Shown here: positions 36,040 through 45,390 of the stretch, piece after piece | Layout of the letters: each line of letters opens with the position of its first letter | Position numbering within the stretch: the stretch's first letter is position 1 | Source: Enterococcus hirae ATCC 9790 | GTDB lineage: Bacteria > Bacillota > Bacilli > Lactobacillales > Enterococcaceae | Direction: 5' to 3' | DNA: 64,000 nt | Assembly (NCBI RefSeq): GCF_000271405.2 | Contig: NC_018081.1 | Span: 1,740,073 to 1,804,072 of the forward strand | Notes under the pieces: model-generated | Told to the model about the DNA's origin: nothing | Database searches by the model: none | Seen by the model: only the letters and a program-made list of their open reading frames with translations | Position numbers and translations under genes: made by a program

Positions 36040-38820
36040 TTGAAATCAAAAACTTATGCAGTTGTCGATATTGAAACGACTGGGACAAATCCAAAAGAAG
36101 ATCGCATTATCCAATTTGGATGTGTCATGATTGAAGGTGGTCGAATCACTTCTCGTTTTTCGATTGATATTAATCCCGGACGCAAGATTTCCAAACAAAT
36201 CCAACATCTGACAGGAATTACCAATCGTCGTGTCCAACAAGCACCTTATTTTGAAGATGTGGCCGCAACCATCTATAATCTGTTGGCGGATACGATTTTT
36301 GTTGCTCATAATATTTATTTTGATTATAACTTTCTTAATCAGGAGCTATTAAGGTGCCAAACACCGGGATTAAAGATTCCTGGCATCGATACTGTTGAAT
36401 TAGCTCAAATCTTCTTGCCAAGTGAGCCAAGCTTTCGATTGGCTGATCTGTCAGAGAGTCTAGGCTTTATTCATGAAAACCCACACCAAGCTGATAGTGA
36501 TGCCGAAGTGACTGCCCAACTTCTTCTATTGATTGAAGAACGGATGCGCCGCTTACCATTAGTCACATTAGAAGCCATTTATGCATTAAGTGGGCAAACT
36601 GGAATGGATACAAGTCGATTTATTCAAAGTGTGATGGAAGAGATGAGAGAACAACCTCAGCCGTTAAACGAAGAATTAGAGATAATCGATGGGTTAGCTT
36701 TGCAAAAAAAAGAAGTAGATCTTTATACCAGCATTCATTACAACGAGCAAGTTTATCCTAGAAAGAAACAAGCTAAAGAAAAGATATTTGGGAAAACATT
36801 GATGTATCGTAAGGAACAAAATCGCTTGATGAATGCAGTATACGACCATTTTACCAAAGATGAGTCCAAAGATTTGATGATTGAAGCCGCTACTGGAATG
36901 GGAAAAACGATCGGGTATCTACTCCCACTCAGCTATTTAGCCACTCCTGAAAAGCCGGCGATCATCAGTACTGTCTCACTGGTACTCCAGCAGCAGATCT
37001 TGGAGAAAGATATCCCATTGTTAAATCAATTGTTGGATCAGCCGATTCAAGCAACAGTGATTAAAAGTTATCGCCATTATATCGATTTACAAAGGTTTAA
37101 AGCGACCCTTGAAGCGCCAAAAGAACAAAAACAGTATTTACTTTACCAAATGGCAATCCTTGTTTGGTTGACTCAAACAAAAACCGGTGATTTAGACGAA
37201 TTGCATTTGACCAACTTGAATCATCTTCTTTTTAGTGAGATTGCCCATCGGGGGACTTCATTTTTAGCTAAAAATCAACCGTTTTATGCACAAGATTTTG
37301 TTCGTTTTTTAGAGAGAAAGATCCAGCAAAGCAATTTTTTGATTGTGAATCATGCCTTTTTAGTCCAAGAAACCCAAAGAAAGCGACCATTGTTACCAGA
37401 GAGTCCATATTTATTGATCGATGAGGCGCATCATTTGCCTGATATTGCAGAGAAAGTCAATGATCGCCGCTTAAGTATTGCGTATTTTTTCAAACAAATC
37501 CAACAGTTTAACGAATCGGATCATTTGTTTGACCGGATCAAAGCGTATTTACCAGAAAACCACGAAGTTCAACGTTGGTTAGAGATTTACCAAGAGGAGT
37601 TAAACGCACTTAACGAAGCGCAAATTTTTCTGGCAGAAGGACTGAATCAATTTGCGGCAAAGCAAACAAACGGTCAGTATCCAGAAGAAATGATGGTTAC
37701 TCAAGAAATGCTTTCGCAGTTACCATTTGAGTCGAGCCTTGCAATTGACCATCTCCATGTGTTTTATCGTGAAATCAAACAACTACAAGACCAAATGCGC
37801 TTAAGTTTGACAATCATTCAAGAAAGCTGGACGAAACAAATGCGCATTGATTTAGCCACTCTTTATCAATTATTCGATCAAATGGAAAAGCAAGCAACTT
37901 TGATGGAACAGTGGCTGGAAGATTGGCATGAAAATTTGATCCATTGGTTTGTTCCCAACAAAACGGCGCAACAAACGATTTTTCATCTTCACGATTTCAA
38001 GGCAGCCTCACTGAAAAGAACAGTTTGGTATCCGCGCTACACGCATATTTTATATATTGGCGGCACGCTTAAAGTGGGACCGAATCGTCAGTATCTTGCG
38101 AAACGTTTAGGAATTGAAGGTACACCATTGAAAGTGATCGCATCTCCTTATGATTACGAAAAACAAGTCCGTATCTATGTACCCAAAGAAGCACCGTCAA
38201 TTAGTCAAGTTGATCAGCAACAATACGTGGACTATTTGTCTCATACGTTGTCTCAATTGATCTTACAAGAAAAGCGGCCAATCTTGGTTTTGTTTACGTC
38301 ACATGATATTTTACAAAAAGTTTATCAGGCGATTCATTTATCCATGTTAGAGCAAGGACGGGAAATCTTAGCCCAAGGGATCGGCGGTAGCCGACAGAAA
38401 TTGTTGAAACGATTCATGCTGTCTGAAATGAGTGTTTTATTTGGAGCTGATAGTTTTTGGGAAGGTGTGGATTTACCGGGGGATGCTTTACAGATTGTCG
38501 TGGTTACCCGCTTACCTTTTGACAATCCGTTACGACCGATGGTGAAGGCAAGGAATACCTATCTTGAATCAGAAGGAATCAACCCATTCTATCAAGAATC
38601 GATCCCTAAAGCTGCTTTAAAATTGAGACAAGCCTTAGGAAGATTGATTCGTGGTGAAGAAGATCGAGGCGTTTTATTGATTCTGGATCGTCGATTACTG
38701 TCTGCGAAATACAGTAATCGGATCTTGCAGGCCTTACCGAAGAATATTACGATCAAAGAAGAAACATTGGACGATATTTGCAAAGATATCCCAAAATTCT
38801 TAAAGAAAAACGAAGAATAA
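36040..38820 (+). CDS. dinG: DinG-family helicase with N-terminal exonuclease domain
   Basis: About 926 residues from TTG 36040, which follows AGAGGAAG and gives MKSKTYAVVDIETTG. The frame is open from 35956, but a TATAAT at 35994-35999 lies inside that extension and the protein family starts at the TTG. The DEDD exonuclease domain (Asp10, Glu12) is followed by an XPD-type helicase with Walker A AATGMGKT (283-290), LLIDEAHHLP and LRQALGRLIRGEEDRG. It probably processes damaged or structured DNA. It is upstream of ypmB-aspB-asnS, as in Bacillus. Confidence 0.9.
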   Translation: MKSKTYAVVDIETTGTNPKEDRIIQFGCVMIEGGRITSRFSIDINPGRKISKQIQHLTGITNRRVQQAPYFEDVAATIYNLLADTIFVAHNIYFDYNFLNQELLRCQTPGLKIPGIDTVELAQIFLPSEPSFRLADLSESLGFIHENPHQADSDAEVTAQLLLLIEERMRRLPLVTLEAIYALSGQTGMDTSRFIQSVMEEMREQPQPLNEELEIIDGLALQKKEVDLYTSIHYNEQVYPRKKQAKEKIFGKTLMYRKEQNRLMNAVYDHFTKDESKDLMIEAATGMGKTIGYLLPLSYLATPEKPAIISTVSLVLQQQILEKDIPLLNQLLDQPIQATVIKSYRHYIDLQRFKATLEAPKEQKQYLLYQMAILVWLTQTKTGDLDELHLTNLNHLLFSEIAHRGTSFLAKNQPFYAQDFVRFLERKIQQSNFLIVNHAFLVQETQRKRPLLPESPYLLIDEAHHLPDIAEKVNDRRLSIAYFFKQIQQFNESDHLFDRIKAYLPENHEVQRWLEIYQEELNALNEAQIFLAEGLNQFAAKQTNGQYPEEMMVTQEMLSQLPFESSLAIDHLHVFYREIKQLQDQMRLSLTIIQESWTKQMRIDLATLYQLFDQMEKQATLMEQWLEDWHENLIHWFVPNKTAQQTIFHLHDFKAASLKRTVWYPRYTHILYIGGTLKVGPNRQYLAKRLGIEGTPLKVIASPYDYEKQVRIYVPKEAPSISQVDQQQYVDYLSHTLSQLILQEKRPILVLFTSHDILQKVYQAIHLSMLEQGREILAQGIGGSRQKLLKRFMLSEMSVLFGADSFWEGVDLPGDALQIVVVTRLPFDNPLRPMVKARNTYLESEGINPFYQESIPKAALKLRQALGRLIRGEEDRGVLLILDRRLLSAKYSNRILQALPKNITIKEETLDDICKDIPKFLKKNEE

Positions 38821-38855
38821 ACTTCTTCAGACAATCTATTTTCGCATGAAAAATC

Positions 38856-38864
38856 TGCTATAAT
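38856..38864 (+). promoter_or_regulatory. Extended -10 promoter of ypmB-aspB-asnS
   Basis: TGC plus TATAAT (38859-38864), 34 nt before the next start codon. Confidence 0.6.
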
Positions 38865-38897
38865 AAAACTTAGCGAATATAAAAGGAGCGACGATCC

Positions 38898-39419
38898 TTG
38901 AAGAAACAATCAAAACAAAAGCAAGAATCTCCGAAAGAAAAAACAATTAATCATGTATTACTAGGGTTGATTATCGCTTTATTAGCGATCATCGTATTTA
39001 GTTCGATTTTTTATTTACGTGCGAGCCGCCCAAGGATGCAAGCCAAACAAGAAGCAATTGAGATTGCTAAAAAATACGCAGGACTTGAAGAAGCAGATCA
39101 CTTTTATTGGTTTACTCGGAATCATACTTACTTTTCTTTGACTGGTAAAAACGATAAAGGGCAAGAAATTGCGGTCATTATTCCTAAATCGGGCGAAAAG
39201 GTCAAAGTATTAGCTCAAAAAGATGGGATAACTGAACAAGAAGCAAAAGAAAAAATTGCTCAAGCTCATCCAGAAGTCCAAATCGAAAAAGCTTCACTAG
39301 GAATGTACGATAATCAAGCTGTCTGGGAAGTTGTTGGAAAAAATTCAAAGGATCAATTCAATTATTATTTGCTTTCTTTCGAGTCAGGGAAAGAAATAAA
39401 AACTATCACTGGAATATAA
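38898..39419 (+). CDS. ypmB: YpmB-like protein (DUF5590)
   Basis: A 173-residue protein with a cytoplasmic Lys-rich N-terminus, one membrane helix (about 18-40) and an extracellular part with two PepSY-like halves. TTG 38898 is the start, 9 nt after AAAGGAG. Its place between dinG and aspB is conserved. The function is unknown; PepSY-like domains often inhibit or bind secreted proteins. Confidence 0.8.
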   Translation: MKKQSKQKQESPKEKTINHVLLGLIIALLAIIVFSSIFYLRASRPRMQAKQEAIEIAKKYAGLEEADHFYWFTRNHTYFSLTGKNDKGQEIAVIIPKSGEKVKVLAQKDGITEQEAKEKIAQAHPEVQIEKASLGMYDNQAVWEVVGKNSKDQFNYYLLSFESGKEIKTITGI

Positions 39420-39438
39420 TTTGTAAAGGATGAGTAGG

Positions 39439-40629
39439 ATGAAGCTGTCAAAAAGAGTACAACAATTAGAACCTTCTGTGACGCTTGCTGCAGCAGCAAA
39501 AGCAAAAGCTTTAAAAGCACAAGGAAAAGATATCTTAAGTCTAACGGTCGGAGAACCTGACTTTGCAACGCCCGAAAATATCCAAGAAGTGGCGGTTCAG
39601 GCAATTAGAAACGGCAAAGCAAGTTACTATACGCCGAGCGCAGGGATTCCTGAACTACGCCAAGCAATTGTCGATTATATCAAGGAGTACTATGGGATCA
39701 CCTATGAACCTTCTCAAACGATTGTAACGGATGGTGCAAAATTTGCGTTATATGCCCTTTTTCAGACGATTTTAGATCCTGAAGATGAAGTGATCATCCC
39801 AGTACCTTATTGGGTAAGTTATGGAGAGCAAGTAAAATTAGCAGAAGGTCGACCGGTATTTGTTAAAGGCGAGGAAAACAATGGATTTAAAATAACTGTT
39901 TCCCAGCTAGAAGCATCACGAACCCCTAAAACGAAAGCATTGATCATCAATTCTCCTTCGAATCCGACAGGAATGATCTATGATCAAAAAGAGCTGCAAG
40001 CAATCGGAGAATGGGCTGTCAAACATGATATTTTGATAGTTGCAGATGATATTTATGGACGTTTAGTTTATAATGGCAATGAGTTTACTCCAATTGCAAC
40101 AATCTCTGAATCTATTCGTAAGCAAACGATCATCATCAATGGGGTCTCAAAAACTTATGCAATGACGGGATGGAGAATCGGCTATGCTTTGGGGAACCAA
40201 GAAATCATCGATGGGATGATTGCAATTGCTTCTCAATCAACAAGTAATTCAACAGCAGTCAGTCAATATGCTGCGATTGAAGCGTTGACTGGTGAGCAAG
40301 ATCCAGTGGAAGAAATGCGCGTGGCATTTGAAGAACGCCTAAATATCTTATATCCACTTGTTTCAAACTTACCTGGAGTGACACTTAATAAACCACAAGG
40401 TGCTTTTTATTTGTTTCCGAATGTAAAAGAAACGTTGGCTATGTGCGGTTATGAGAATGTCACGAAGTGGGTAGAAGATCTATTAGAGGAAACGGGTGTT
40501 GCTTTAGTAACTGGTGAAGGATTTGGTGCGCCAGAAAATGTGCGATTAAGTTATGCAACGGATCTTGGAACTTTGGAAGAAGCAGTCCGACGTATTGCGC
40601 AATTTATTGAGAGTAAAAGTCAAATATAA
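39439..40629 (+). CDS. aspB: Aspartate aminotransferase (class I PLP enzyme)
   Basis: A 396-residue cytoplasmic enzyme. ATG 39439 lies 8 nt after AAAGGA; ATG 39430 overlaps the site. It shows NSPSNPTGMIY, DDIYGRLVY and the PLP-lysine motif SKTYAMTGWRIGY. It makes aspartate from oxaloacetate and glutamate. Asparaginyl-tRNA synthetase is encoded next, so the pair links aspartate supply to its use. Confidence 0.93.
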   Translation: MKLSKRVQQLEPSVTLAAAAKAKALKAQGKDILSLTVGEPDFATPENIQEVAVQAIRNGKASYYTPSAGIPELRQAIVDYIKEYYGITYEPSQTIVTDGAKFALYALFQTILDPEDEVIIPVPYWVSYGEQVKLAEGRPVFVKGEENNGFKITVSQLEASRTPKTKALIINSPSNPTGMIYDQKELQAIGEWAVKHDILIVADDIYGRLVYNGNEFTPIATISESIRKQTIIINGVSKTYAMTGWRIGYALGNQEIIDGMIAIASQSTSNSTAVSQYAAIEALTGEQDPVEEMRVAFEERLNILYPLVSNLPGVTLNKPQGAFYLFPNVKETLAMCGYENVTKWVEDLLEETGVALVTGEGFGAPENVRLSYATDLGTLEEAVRRIAQFIESKSQI

Positions 40630-40665
40630 TCCTAATAATTAAGGTAGAGCGAAGGAGAGTCATAA

Positions 40666-41964
40666 GTGGAAACAATTCAAATCATTGATTCGAAAAATCA
40701 TGTAGGAGAAACAGTAAAGATTGGCGCTTGGGTAGCAAATAAACGTTCAAGCGGAAAAATTGCTTTTCTACAACTAAGAGATGGAACGGCTTATTTTCAA
40801 GGAGTAGTTGTGAAAAGTGAAGTTCCAGAAGAAGTATTTCAATTAGCAAAAAATCTTCACCAAGAAACATCAATCATCTTGACCGGAGAAATCCGTGAAG
40901 ATAGCCGTTCAAAATTTGGCTACGAAATCGGGATTAAGACAATCGAAGTTGTCAGTGAAAGTCATGATTATCCCATCACACCTAAAGAACATGGAACTGA
41001 TTTTTTGATGGATCACCGTCATTTATGGTTACGTTCTTCCAGACAACATGCAATCATGCAAATCAGAAATGAAATTATTCGTGCAACATATGAGTTCTTT
41101 AATAACCATAACTTTGTCAAAATCGATCCTCCAATTTTAACTGGTTCTGCACCAGAAGGAACGACTGACTTATTTGAAACGAACTATTTTGACCAAAAAG
41201 CGTACTTATCACAAAGTGGTCAATTATATATGGAAGCTGCAGCGATGGCTTTTGGTAAAGTATTCTCCTTTGGTCCAACATTCCGTGCAGAAAAATCAAA
41301 AACACGTCGTCATTTGATCGAATTTTGGATGATTGAACCTGAGATGGCATTTACACATCAAGAAGAAAGTCTAGAGGTCCAAGAACAATATGTTGCTTTC
41401 TTAGTACAAAATGTATTGGATCACTGTGATTACGCATTAGATGTCTTGGAACGAGACAAAGAAGTATTGAAAACTTATACGAAGTTACCATTCCCACGTA
41501 TCTCTTATGATGATGCGATTGAATTATTGAAGAAAAATGGGTTTGATGATATTGAGTGGGGCGATGATTTTGGTTCTCCGCATGAGACATTCATTGCCAA
41601 TTCATTTGAACAACCCGTATTTATCTTGAATTATCCAAAAGCAATCAAACCTTTCTATATGAAACCACATCCAACTCGTGAAGATGTAGTGATCTGTGCC
41701 GATATGATCGCACCAGAAGGATACGGTGAGATCATTGGTGGTAGTGAACGGGCAACGGATTATGAATTCTTATTAGAACAGATCAAAAATCATGGTTTAG
41801 ACGAAAATGAATATTCTTGGTATCTTGATTTGCGTAAATATGGTTCAGTGCCACATTCTGGATTTGGATTGGGCTTAGAGCGAACAGTTACTTGGATCGC
41901 AGGTATCGACCATGTGCGTGAAGCAATTCCATTCCCACGTTTGTTAAACCGTATCTATCCATAA
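40666..41964 (+). CDS. asnS: Asparaginyl-tRNA synthetase
   Basis: A 432-residue class IIb synthetase. GTG 40666 follows AAGGAGAG. The N-terminal OB fold binds the anticodon ([23 protein letters not shown] region). Class II motif 2 is [21 protein letters not shown] and motif 3 is [13 protein letters not shown]. The protein fits AsnRS rather than AspRS by length and the [19 protein letters not shown] segment. In Bacillus dnaD follows, but it is absent here. Confidence 0.94.
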   Translation: METIQIIDSKNHVGETVKIGAWVANKRSSGKIAFLQLRDGTAYFQGVVVKSEVPEEVFQLAKNLHQETSIILTGEIREDSRSKFGYEIGIKTIEVVSESHDYPITPKEHGTDFLMDHRHLWLRSSRQHAIMQIRNEIIRATYEFFNNHNFVKIDPPILTGSAPEGTTDLFETNYFDQKAYLSQSGQLYMEAAAMAFGKVFSFGPTFRAEKSKTRRHLIEFWMIEPEMAFTHQEESLEVQEQYVAFLVQNVLDHCDYALDVLERDKEVLKTYTKLPFPRISYDDAIELLKKNGFDDIEWGDDFGSPHETFIANSFEQPVFILNYPKAIKPFYMKPHPTREDVVICADMIAPEGYGEIIGGSERATDYEFLLEQIKNHGLDENEYSWYLDLRKYGSVPHSGFGLGLERTVTWIAGIDHVREAIPFPRLLNRIYP

Positions 41965-41988
41965 AAATGAAATAGCTGGTTCAACCAC

Positions 41989-42041
41989 AAAAAACTGCAG
42001 AAAGTGGCCTCTTAGGAGGTTAACTTTCTGCAGTTTTTTAT
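41989..42041. terminator. Bidirectional terminator
   Basis: AAAACTGCAGAAAGT (41991-42005) pairs with ACTTTCTGCAGTTTT (42023-42037), with inner CCTC and GAGG. It separates asnS from the convergent Mga-type gene. Confidence 0.92.
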
Positions 42042-42044
42042 AAC

Positions 42045-43512
42045 TTAGTCAGTTTGTAATGGCTCTTTTAAAGCTTTAATTAATGGTTGGATCGTTGATT
42101 GCTGAAGAAGCAATTCTAAGGTACGAATCTCTCTTAGCGAAGGATAATTGTCTAAAAGTAGCCAGTTTTTCTGAGGAGCTATTGGAAGATTAGAAATCCA
42201 GTAATCGATGGAATCTGCATTTTGATCGTTCATTACAGAATCTTGGACATCAATGATTTCAAAAACTGCGTACTCATTCAATTTCGTTTTAAGAAGCGTA
42301 ATCAGTAATTCACTATGTACTTGGTCGTAGGTAAAAGCAAGACCAATTTTTTTCTTCTGTTGATTTTTTCTAATAAGTTCCTTTAAGTGTTTATCATAGA
42401 TAATTGTAAGATAGAGCCATTCATAAAATAAAGGATCATCATTTATTTCATTTCTGAAAGTGATCAATTTTTGTAACAGTCGGTTAGCAGTATGGGCAGA
42501 AAAGCGCCCATTTTGCTTAAAAAATTCAATCACAAATCGTTTTTTTTGATCATTTAACAAATATTTGATTTTTCCAGACAAAGTTAGTGATTGATCGATC
42601 GAATAATGGAGCTCGATTTCTTTATTTTCTCCAAATAGCTGGTAGAGTTCAGTTGTCAACTGAATCAAGGATTGCTTTTTCCCTTGCATTTCTAGTGAAA
42701 GCTTTGGTTCTTTCATCATTGACTGAAATGTTAAGAGATTTGATTGGACGACACCCGTATATGAAAGCTTGAATACTTCTTTGAAGTGTGCATAATCAAT
42801 GACGATTCGTGAATCATCAAATGGTAAAGTTGCTGAGGATATTGCATTTTTATCCGCTGATTTATAATAAGTCGTTGATTTTTGGATATGGACACTAAGC
42901 TTAATAATCACCCAGATCCAGCTACTTAATCGTTGTTGTTCTCGAGAAGTAGAGAAGTTGGGCAATTCGGTAAATGCTTGCAACAGTTGATCAAGAATTA
43001 ATTGTTCTTTCGGAAGAATATATTGAGTATTAGCGTGATATTTTTCTGAAAAAAAGACATAAAAAAACTGATATAGTTTAGATGAATCTCCTGTAAAGTA
43101 GAAAGGAGAGTCAGTCAGACAAATATCATGGCAGTTCAAAAAATCAGCTACTTGTTTTTTGATACGGCGAAATTGAGATTTACTGATTTTTAGTTTTTTA
43201 AAATTTCCGAAGTTGTTATAAACGGACGAGAAAAAACCAGAGAAATAAATTGAAGCTGTACAGAATCTTGATAAATATAACTGTATACTTCACTATAGCT
43301 GATTGGTTTATTTTTTCTCAGCAATAAATGATCTTTTTCTTTTCCACTTGAAAAAAGCCACGATTTTCCAGCTCATTCAATTGTTTAAGAATCGTTTGCT
43401 TGGTTGCTTGGGTTGTTTCTTCTAGTTGTTGAACGGTCACTTGTCCATTTGCTAAATATGTTTCTAAAATAATTAATTGGATATAATGTTTTTTGGATAA
43501 TATCGCTTTCAT
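42045..43512 (-). pseudogene. Mga/AtxA-family regulator split into three frames
   Basis: Three adjacent minus-strand frames read as one protein of about 489 residues, the normal Mga length. Part 1 (43512 down to 43318) is an N-terminal helix-turn-helix. A -1 shift at GAAAAAG (plus 43333-43339) leads into part 2 (NKPISYSEVYSYIYQDS). A second -1 shift at AAAAAAC (plus 43193-43199) leads into part 3 (LKISKSQFRRIKKQ, then to 42045), which holds the PRD-like and C-terminal regions. The second site is a canonical A AAA AAC slippery heptamer in the right phase. It may be a pseudogene, a phase-variable gene, a programmed frameshift, or a sequencing undercount in two A runs. AAGGAGG precedes ATG 43512. 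It is divergent from a secreted-protein gene. Confidence 0.75.
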
Positions 43513-43827
43513 CTTGGTTGGAACCTCCTTACTCGTTATAAGGATTGTACTAATGAAATAGCTGCTATCGGCAATGATAATTTCTTTTTTTGGAAAAAAA
43601 AATTATGGACAATTCCAAAAAATTAGTAAACATTAGCAGGATTGCTAAATAGAGAGATGAAAAATGGGAATTTGGCGATTTATTTCTTTTTTTGTGTAAA
43701 AAAGGATCTTTAAAATAAAATGTTCATGAAAATTCAAGGCAAATAAAAGAGTATCTCCAGAGATAATATAGAATGAGTCTCGTTACCTAATCGTAACAGC
43801 AGAAATCAATTAGTGGGGGAAAATAGA
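43513..43827. other. Divergent regulatory region between the Mga-type gene and the secreted-protein gene
   Basis: About 300 A/T-rich bases with no gene. It must contain both promoters, but I see no confident -35/-10 pair. Mga-type proteins bind such regions to activate surface-protein genes. Confidence 0.4.
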
Positions 43828-45006
43828 ATGAAAAATAACATGAAGAAGGTATTTGTCGCAAGTATTGCCTGTCTGTCTTTAGGAACTTCTATAGGCGTAC
43901 ATGCAACAACCATAGGCAAGGAAGCTATTACTATCAGTGATAACTTGAAAGAAGTGGTTGAGGACTCGATTATCAGTAACGGGGATTTTAGCGCTGGTTT
44001 AGATCATTGGATCGTGTCAAACCCAGAATCGAAGAATCCAACACTGGTAACTGAAAATGGGGTTTCTTATGTGAAAGCAATGTTGGGCGAAAATATCCAT
44101 CAATATGTGAAATTACAACCCAATACGACCTACACATTTTCTTATGACGCTGCGGGAAGCAAAAATTTTCCGAGTAAAGTCGAGTTTGGTACATTGAATC
44201 ACGGAGAAGAATTTGTTTCTTTACAAGAATCGGCACATAATAATGAACAATGGGAAAGACATTCGTTTACTTTTACGACACCAGAAAAAGACAATACATA
44301 TATTATCCGTTTTTCTTCTACGGGAAATGGTTGGGCAACTTTTAAAAATATCGATATCCAATCTGAAGATGACACATCCCAAAATACTTTGTTATCTGTT
44401 GGAGTAGAAAGTCACCAACCATATATCTACTTAAACTTAACGCCAGAACAATTTAATAGCAAACAACGCCTGATGGTTTATTTGGATGGTAACTATTATT
44501 TTGAAACGTATAATGGTAAAGCTTACTACTCTTACAAAGAGATAACAGACGAACTAGTAAAGATACGTCGTGGGTTTGAAGGCAACAAAGGTGAAAAAAT
44601 TGAAGTTTATTTAGCGCCTGGATCACCTGGTCAAAGCTCTGCAGGTAAAGTATTGTTAGAAACCTATGTAGTAGAGAAAAAATTGGAATCAGCAGCGACT
44701 GAATATGATCAGATCGTGAAAGATATTCAAGTAGTTGGAAATAAAGTAGTGATGGATATTGATCGAGAAATATTTGAGCAAGACAATCGAATCGTACTTT
44801 ATAAAAATGATGCATATATCGCGGAAACTTATAAAGGAAAAGCTTACTATTCATCAGTCAAAAAAATGAATGAGACTGTTCGGGTGACTTACAGTAAAGG
44901 CGTGGTTGCTGGCGATATCATTTCAGTTAAATTAGTAGGTAATCGACCAGGAACAAGTACTACGAATAGTTTCCAACAACTACTAGCGACTATAGAAGTG
45001 GAATAA
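43828..45006 (+). CDS. Secreted protein with CBM-like domain and two C-terminal repeats
   Basis: A 392-residue protein. ATG 43828 follows the site GGGGGA; the GTG at 43813 lies within it. A signal peptide ends near GVHA (residue 25). Residues about 48-183 look like a jelly-roll carbohydrate-binding module (NGDFSAGLDHW, then YTFSYDAAGS). Two related domains follow (about 190-285 and 295-392), sharing ET-Y-x-GKAYYS and a G-x-PG-x-S turn. There is no LPXTG or membrane anchor. Divergence from the Mga-type regulator suggests a regulated surface or secreted adhesin. The family is not recognised. Confidence 0.75.
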   Translation: MKNNMKKVFVASIACLSLGTSIGVHATTIGKEAITISDNLKEVVEDSIISNGDFSAGLDHWIVSNPESKNPTLVTENGVSYVKAMLGENIHQYVKLQPNTTYTFSYDAAGSKNFPSKVEFGTLNHGEEFVSLQESAHNNEQWERHSFTFTTPEKDNTYIIRFSSTGNGWATFKNIDIQSEDDTSQNTLLSVGVESHQPYIYLNLTPEQFNSKQRLMVYLDGNYYFETYNGKAYYSYKEITDELVKIRRGFEGNKGEKIEVYLAPGSPGQSSAGKVLLETYVVEKKLESAATEYDQIVKDIQVVGNKVVMDIDREIFEQDNRIVLYKNDAYIAETYKGKAYYSSVKKMNETVRVTYSKGVVAGDIISVKLVGNRPGTSTTNSFQQLLATIEVE

Positions 45007-45056
45007 TCCCAGTAAAATAGATATCGCTTAGGATGAAGAGATACGACAACAATAAA

Positions 45057-45096
45057 AAAACTCCCTCACTCGTTTGGCTAGTGGGGGAGTTTTAAT
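45057..45096 (+). terminator. Terminator of the secreted-protein gene
   Basis: AAAACTCCC plus CACT (45057-45070) pairs with AGTG plus GGGAGTTTT (45080-45093). Confidence 0.88.
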
Positions 45097-45316
45097 CAAA
45101 TAGGAGAAATGCTTATTTTTTTATTGCTGATAAGATAGCTATTAGGTATGGATTAGTTCAGGGAATGACAAGTGTAGATTCCATTGTTCAGTTCTTTTTT
45201 ATTTGTGACACTCCTGTACTCTTACAATGAATGATATGGTTTTCACTTTATGAGTCGCTTTTTTTATTGTAAAGGTAATGCTTTTTTGATTGATAAAAAA
45301 TAGAAGAAGTATTAGT

Positions 45317-45367
45317 TTGACAAATGAGTGACCGCTCATATATAATTATATATGAATAAATGCTCAT
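45317..45367 (+). promoter_or_regulatory. Promoter with two ArsR-type operators before the Zn/Cd ATPase
   Basis: TTGACA (45317-45322), 18-nt spacer, TATAAT (45341-45346). Two copies of ATGAR-N6-CTCAT flank the -10: ATGAGTGACCGCTCAT (45324-45339) in the spacer and ATGAATAAATGCTCAT (45352-45367) just after it, 28 bp apart. Both positions would block RNA polymerase. Confidence 0.75.
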
Positions 45368-45390
45368 GTTTAAAGTGAGGAGGTCAGAGC

